A stretch of DNA of 64,000 nucleotides from Apricaphanius iberus. Its lineage: Eukaryota > Chordata > Actinopteri > Cyprinodontiformes > Aphaniidae. The translations under genes were made by a program, and so were the position numbers. Below the pieces are notes generated by a model. It did no database searches, was not told the origin of the DNA, and worked only from the letters and a program-made list of their open reading frames with translations. The stretch's first letter is position 1. Every line of letters starts with the position of its first letter. Where the stretch lies: NCBI GenBank assembly GCA_028564705.1, contig JAPXFQ010000787.1, positions 992,001 to 1,056,000 of the forward strand. Direction: 5' to 3'. Below are positions 58,012-64,000 of this stretch, piece after piece.

Positions 58012-60347
58012 CTTCATTTATAATAGTTTTATATACTTTCCTCCATTAGAAATGGGAACTTTTTTTAACTGATTGCTTTGTCAATTTTGCAAAAATTGAG
58101 TGAAGTCATTTTTTTCTTCAGTTTTCCCACTTTAATCTAAAAACATGCCTTTAGATTTATATTACCTTTCCTCTTTCAGATGTTTCACTTTAGGTGCACT
58201 TTTCTATGACCTTACAAGGCAGTTCCAGATGATAGATTTCGGCAGTAATAGCCATTTCAGTATTACTATTTGTAACTAAGAGCATCTGAGTCAGCAGGGC
58301 ATAGCTTCAAAGGCCTAATGGGGCAAAATAAATTGCCACACCAAGGGAAAGATACAGCACTAATCACGCCATTAACATTGAGCGTCGGCCCAAAGTGGCC
58401 GTGTTTGTTTGAAGTGTCCAGAAATGAACTCAGGTCAAATCAAATTAGGGGCGCAGGGACCACATAAATAGTGACAAATATGCCTTCCTTTCATGTTGTC
58501 TTCAACCTTTAGTAATGTTTTAAAAACACGATTTAGTATACACCCTTAAGCAAATCTTACTATATTCAGCTACTTCTCTATTTGAACGTAAAAGGCCCTG
58601 AGTTACAAAGGGTAAGGTACAGTGTTTAGTGGCCTTATTGACCATGGTACACGTTTCTCAAGCAGATAAAATCCATTTAGTTTGGCATAACTGTTAGATT
58701 CCCTTAAAAAAAAAAAGTTCTGAGACTCATTTGTGACATTTTTAAAGTTCTGTTATTTGCTTAAACTGCCGAATTGCAGAACATTCACACTTACAAGCCC
58801 TGCTGTGCGATATTAATCCTATTTTAATACATGTGATTCCCTGAGTTCAGTTGGAAGTTGACAATAACCTAGGACCATAACTGTTTTTTCCCCAATATAA
58901 CAAACAAAATAATTTCTATAATTATTTAATAATATTCAATTAGTCATGCAATATTTTTATAAATCAAATTAGAAAAGAACGAATGTTAATAGATCGGAAA
59001 ACACTTCCCAGAGATTTGCTTTAATACAAGGGAGTAAATCAGGTCTGCAAACACAGGAGGTTGATACAGAGGGATAATTTTTGAAATATTTTAAAGGCGA
59101 CATTTTTAGACAATTGCATTCAAAAATACTTTTAATCCCAAAATGAAATTATATGATGCTGTAGTCCTTTGAACACTAATCTTTAGAGGGTCTACTGCAC
59201 CCAACCCGTTTGCCAACAAACTCCCCTTGTCCATTACGATCGACAGTTTAAACATTTCAACTCATCTGACATTTGAGGCTGCAGCTGAAGTATTTTAGCT
59301 TGTTTGAGGTTATTCAGCTGCTCCAAGTAGCAAACCATCATGTTGCTATGGCTATGCATTTTAACAAATGTCCAAAAGTAAATCGGTATCAGCAAAAACT
59401 TTTAAGCTGCACAGCATTAGAAATCAGGGATAATATTTATCCACAAAAGTAAAACCAGAAACATTATTCCAGAGGAGTTAAAGTTTCTAAAAAGAAGATA
59501 AAAAGTTAAGATAGCTATTCCAACATGCTGTCACCTTGAGCAGATATAATAAAGAACATAAAATATAAAAATTATGATGATAAAATAAAGATAACTAATA
59601 TAATAACAGTGTTTCTGTTTTGATGTTAATTTTGTCTTTATAAAACCTTGAGGTAGTAGCTTTTACTCAAAAGCAGTCTCTGGTGACCACTCCCTCTCCC
59701 CTCTTAATTGATATAGGAAGCTTTTTAAAAGAAAGACTCTAATTATTTTTTCAGAACGCAATAAAAAAAAAAAAAAATCTAAATCTTCTCCTTTGATTCT
59801 ACAATCACGACAGACCGTTCATATCCTCTGAATTCGCATTTACAGAGTATTTTGTTTGCTTCAATTAAATCTTGCATGTTTAGTTTATTAAACTGAAATT
59901 CAGCCCGGGAGCTTTTTTGTAGAGACCTTTAATGTGATTGCATAAAGGACAACAACACAGTAATGTTTGTATACTGCTAATTATATTGGTTGATATACTA
60001 CTAATTATGTAGCTTCAAATTTGTTATTTTGTAATGATATTTATGTGTATTCATCATTTTTTTTATATGCTTTAACATACCAGAATTCGCACATAACTAT
60101 TTGTCTGTCTGATGAAATCATTTAAAAAAAATCTGTACTAATATAGCTGATCTAATAGTTATGATGGGTTACTCAGTAACAGTTGCCTTGTTATATGTTT
60201 GTACTCTTATTTCTTGGACTGCTACTTTTTACTCTTACTTGAGTAAAAAAATACATTAAAGTAGTGCTACTTCTACTTGAGTAAAATATTTGAGTTTTCT
60301 TTTTAAACTCCTGAATCTCCCTCTGGCCAGTCCGGCCATGATTTATA
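58012..60347. other. Unassigned; candidate conserved non-coding part, then AT-rich
   Basis: 58190-58460 is balanced and repeat-free and may be conserved non-coding DNA. 58.5-60.3 kb is AT-rich. 60190-60300 contains TACTCTTACTTGAGTAAAAA wording seen in fish hAT-type repeats. No gene is supported. Confidence 0.4.
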
Positions 60348-60355
60348 GTATTTAG

Positions 60356-60727
60356 TAGGGATGCACCAATACCGATACTGGTATTGGGTATCGGCCCTGA
60401 TACTGCCTAATGTACTCGTATCGGTATCGGCTAATGTTGAACCGATAAACCAATACTTAAGATATGGAAATGCAGCAATAATTTTACATAAAATATTAGT
60501 TTTTAACTTTTAAATGTAAGTTTTGTGGTCATTTTTATTAATATTTTGGTTGTTTTTTTTTCTAATTCATCATCATTTCTTGTAACAAGCAGAGAAGAAA
60601 ATAAAATCTGACTCCAAATTGATTGTGTGGTAGAAGTATTGGCATTGGTACTCGGTATCAGTAAGGACTCTGATCCAAGTATCGGTATGGTATCGGTTTT
60701 GAAAAAAGTGGTATCTTTGCATCCCTA
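60356..60727. mobile_element. hAT-type MITE with perfect 8-bp duplication
   Basis: The ends are TAGGGATGCA and TGCATCCCTA. GTATTTAG flanks both (60348-60355 and 60728-60735). The subterminal regions are packed with GATACC / TATCGG words in opposite orientations, as in other TAGGGATGCAC-type fish MITEs. It has no coding sequence. Confidence 0.85.
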
Positions 60728-60735
60728 GTATTTAG

Positions 60736-63700
60736 CTTAAGTTTAACGAACTGATGTGAACTGATTTTTTTGTGACCCTATTTCCTCAATGTATTTTTCT
60801 TTAGTCATATAGTAACAGCAACTTTTTACTCCAAAACAGACATCGGCTTTACCTTTTCATTATATCTGTGTAAAATATCAAGGGACTTTAAGAAGATTTC
60901 TTGTGTTTGTTGTGGAGAACTCCAAAGCGATTTGAAATGTTGATTTTAGTAATTTACTAGTTTATTCACAAACACTGATAATGGGGATTATAGTGTAGCC
61001 AGCTGCCCTGGGAACAGGGCGGCAAGATCTCCTGCCTTTGCAGGAGAGTCCCGTATTTTTATTACTTGTCACACATCCCACCAATTTGAGACTCTGGGCC
61101 ACATATTTATAAACAGGCTACCATTTTGTGTTCGAATCTAGTATTTATAAACTGATTGTTTGGGAGATAAGAGAGTAAGTACAGAACAACGAAGTGGAGG
61201 TTTGAACCAGCACCCCACTGGTTACAGGAAAAAGCCCTACTCCCAGAGCTGCTTTGGGTTGTACCCAAGAGGTAGGAATTTTTTGGTGAAAAGAAAATGA
61301 AAACGTTTCCATCTGGATCTACCACCTGTGCTGGTGTTATTTTGTAAAATCATTCCTAAATTACAGTTAGGAGCCAAACTTGGTCCCCGGGTCTTACTTT
61401 GAACACCCCTACCCTACACGAAGACTATCTTGGCTCTTCTGGACAATCATGGACCTGCCTCTCAAGGTCTACTGAGCAACTGCATTGAAACTTTAAAGCA
61501 ACATGGCTTGGGAGTCCGAAAGAGAGTTTCTTTATAAAATAACTATTACTTCCGAGTGAAGAAGTTGGGTTTCACTTCATGTTCCTTCGTACCAAAAAGG
61601 AAAATAACATTGCTGGCATTCTCATGGGCACACACTATATGAAACACCATTCAGAATTGAAGGATTTAAAAAAAAAAAAATTTGGTATTGCACAGAGAAA
61701 AAAGACCTTGGATCAGGTGTAGCAGCTTGACAGCTTGCTTCTCAGAGAGAAACCTTGACAATGTCTTTACAGCCTTCAAGCCTAGAATGTCTTTAAATAT
61801 AATGGCTACAACAGCCTCTTACAACTCTTCTGTATCTGGAGGGGACCTCTGGGAATTTCAGAGCTGAAATGTGCCTTCTACAGGTAAAGATTACCTTGAA
61901 GATTCACCTTGAAGTGACCCAGTTCAAAAGATAAGGTAAAGAGAAGCTCGCGGTTTGCTACTGTACACTAAAAAAACAAAATGAAACAAGAAAATCCTGT
62001 ACATCTATCTAGTGACTTCTTTTGGTTGTTTCTGTTAACGTTATGAAATCTTGATTCCATCTGGCTTCAGAGCAACTCTAAAGCAAACCTACTAACCCAG
62101 ATAATAGCTAACATCAATGAGACTCTTTTCTATAATGTGGGGTAAGGTGAATGGAGAAGCAATGCAGCTCATGGTTGCAATGCTTTCTTCCTCGCAGCAA
62201 AGTAGCCCCTCCAAAATTATGCTTTTTTTTTTTGGTAACAACAATTGTGTTTCACTGGAATTTAAATTACTCAAAGAGTGCATCAATAACTCATTCAGGA
62301 CACAGCAGAAGACAAAAAACGAAAAGCCCTGCAGGCCTCAGATAATTTTAGGCGTCATAATATAAGGATAAGAAACAGGAAGTGGGGAAATATGGCTCCC
62401 TATATGGGAGAGTTATAATGATGCATTTCTGTTAACCTTTCCAAGTCAGAAAGTCGGAAATCTCACAGTTGTCTCGTGTCATTACACCAAGACACGCCCC
62501 CATTAGTTCGGAAAATTGGAGCTCCAACTCTAATGTCTGATAGAAGTCCAAGTAGAGCGGGCAAAACGGAAACAAAGATGGTTGCGTCCGTAGTTGAGAT
62601 GTATTTTCTTTTTATTTTTACTATGTTGGTCATTTCAATGTCGTTTTTAAATGCTCTTACACATTTGACTACGTTTCCGCTTTAATCGGGTCACCAATTG
62701 ATACATTGCAAAGCCTTGCTCTGCGTGCATTACAATGTACAGCTTTGTCTTTCATGCTGGTCTGCTGAAGATGCTGTGTCGCTAACAACAATAATAATGA
62801 CTAGCCTGCCCCTTGACAGCTGCTGCCCTCAAAGCGTCCATGTTCTTTCAGGCTCGGAGTGTAGTGACACAAACTGGAACGCTTTAAGTGGGGAAATACG
62901 TCACGTTCTCGTGTACAGCAACTCGGACGCCCGAATATCCGAGACAAACGGAAAGCAGAATCAGGCCACAACATTTGCTGACTGTAATTCCCAAAGGCCA
63001 GTCTCACATTGGCCAAAAGAAGATGATGATGCCTAAAGCCCTGTTCACACTGTGATTTGTGACCATCGCAAAGGACGCAACACTTTACGAGTGCTATAAG
63101 AATGCTGAAACATGACATCTCACACCCAAGTTCCTTCCCCACAGCTTCCAGCTGGAGGGCAAAAAAGATTGATCAGCCTGACAACTACTGTTTTCGGCTG
63201 ACAGTCGTCAACGCTGAATTAAAATCTATTCGCATCTTTGATGCTACAGAACTAGAAGAAAAAAGAAAAGGGCTTGTAATAAAATTTCACAGATTTCCAG
63301 CTGACGGAAAATTCTGATGGCTATGGTTAATAAACAGGAAGACGGTTAGAGTGGATGATCCAACACACCTTCCTAATCCGACCAACAATAGCCCAATTTC
63401 CACCAGCACCCTGTGGGTTAACAAATCTGGACTAATCCGGTATGGAGTTCATGTTTGTGATTCGCGTACTTAATTTGACTTACGTTTTACGTCGGATGCC
63501 CTTCCTGACATAACCCTCTGCATTTTTCTAGACTTGGGGCGCACACAAGAAATCACTGTCTTGTGACCCCCTTATGGTCTCATTAAAGGGAAATTCTAGT
63601 ATTGCTGGGCTCTTTGTGAAATAACATTGTGTGAGCAAGAAACAAAGTGAGACAAAGTTATCTAGTGAAACATCAAAAATAAGAGATGAAAATAGAAAAT

Positions 63701-64000
63701 AAATATAACAATACACAATATAAATATAGTATCACACACTATCAATATGAACATAAATATAAAGAACAAGACATCGACAGAGGTACAGAGTTATGTCTTA
63801 GACATTTGGGCAGATTTATCAACGGTTTGCGCTTGTTAAAACCACTGCAAGTCACACACCATTGCAAAAACAGGCTGTAGCGGATTTACTAACATGGCAT
63901 AGAGTGCATTGGGCCTTTTAGATCCAGAGCAAGACGCACGCAATCCATTTAGCACTTTTCCCCATGCTGAATATGCAATATAGGTGTTTTTGTCAGAAGA
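60736..64000. other. Unassigned sequence
   Basis: There is no supported exon, and frames of up to 113 codons near 62698-63142 overlap on both strands without a domain. 63480-63600 (GTCGGATGCCCTTCCTGACA, then GACTTGGGGCGCACA) resembles a dispersed fish repeat whose ends I cannot set. Confidence 0.4.

Noticed and set aside
1..64000. CRISPR array, prophage or bacterial operon
   Set aside because: There are no regularly spaced identical repeats and no dense coding. Transposon families and microsatellites are those of a fish genome.

Overview
The window reads as teleost fish nuclear DNA. The argument rests on its repeats: a Rex3-type (RTE clade) LINE 3' end, many decayed Tc1-like transposons, L2-like LINE fragments with fish-type 3' tails, tRNA-derived SINEs, hAT and PIF/Harbinger MITEs, and abundant microsatellites. 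The species cannot be named. I found no convincing host protein-coding exon, no rRNA or functional tRNA gene, no CRISPR array and no bacterial-type operon. Almost every open frame is short, lacks codon or domain support, or lies in a mobile element, so the window is probably intergenic or deep intronic.

Layout. 1-6.6 kb: AT-rich, mostly unidentified, with a degenerate GCTAAAAG-rich stretch at 1.5-1.8 kb. 6.6-8.1 kb: a THAP-domain-like remnant on the minus strand, split by a full-length tRNA-derived SINE with a perfect 16-bp target duplication, then a Harbinger-like MITE. 8.2-12.6 kb: a dispersed repeat, an L2-like LINE tail, a second Harbinger-like MITE and a Tc1 tail. 14.8-15.8 kb: a hAT-type element with a perfect 8-bp target duplication, carrying a nested TTAA-flanked element. 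16.2-16.6 kb: a MITE with 97-bp inverted repeats differing at only two positions. 17.9-19.9 kb: repeats including a fold-back. 23.2-28 kb: SINE, hAT MITE, L2 fragment, Rex3 3' end, and a long degenerate Tc1 copy. 28.8-36 kb: LINE fragments, a Harbinger-like MITE and an antisense Tc1 fragment. 41.8-43.4 kb: a Tc1 copy broken up by a Harbinger-like MITE and LINE pieces. 44-47 kb: L2 and Tc1 fragments. 48.4-50 kb: a decayed PIF/Harbinger element with recognisable transposase and Myb/SANT-like remnants, itself hit by retroelements. 51-54.7 kb: hAT-like material, an AT-rich fold-back tract with a complete SINE inside, and a LINE tail. 55.8-58 kb: Tc1 fragments and a further MITE. 60.4-60.7 kb: a hAT MITE with a perfect 8-bp target duplication. 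The rest is unassigned single-copy-looking sequence, some of it plausibly conserved non-coding DNA.

How the parts relate. The elements form two mobilisation pairs that can be seen here: SINEs whose 3' end matches the 3' end of the local Rex3 copy, and MITEs whose termini and TTA/TAA flanks fit the Harbinger type also represented by the coding remnant at 48.4-50 kb. I found no previously undescribed biological system. The most informative items are the nested insertions with intact target-site duplications, the THAP-like remnant, the two-gene Harbinger remnant and the near-perfect long-TIR MITE. All family names come from memory of sequence patterns, not from a database search.
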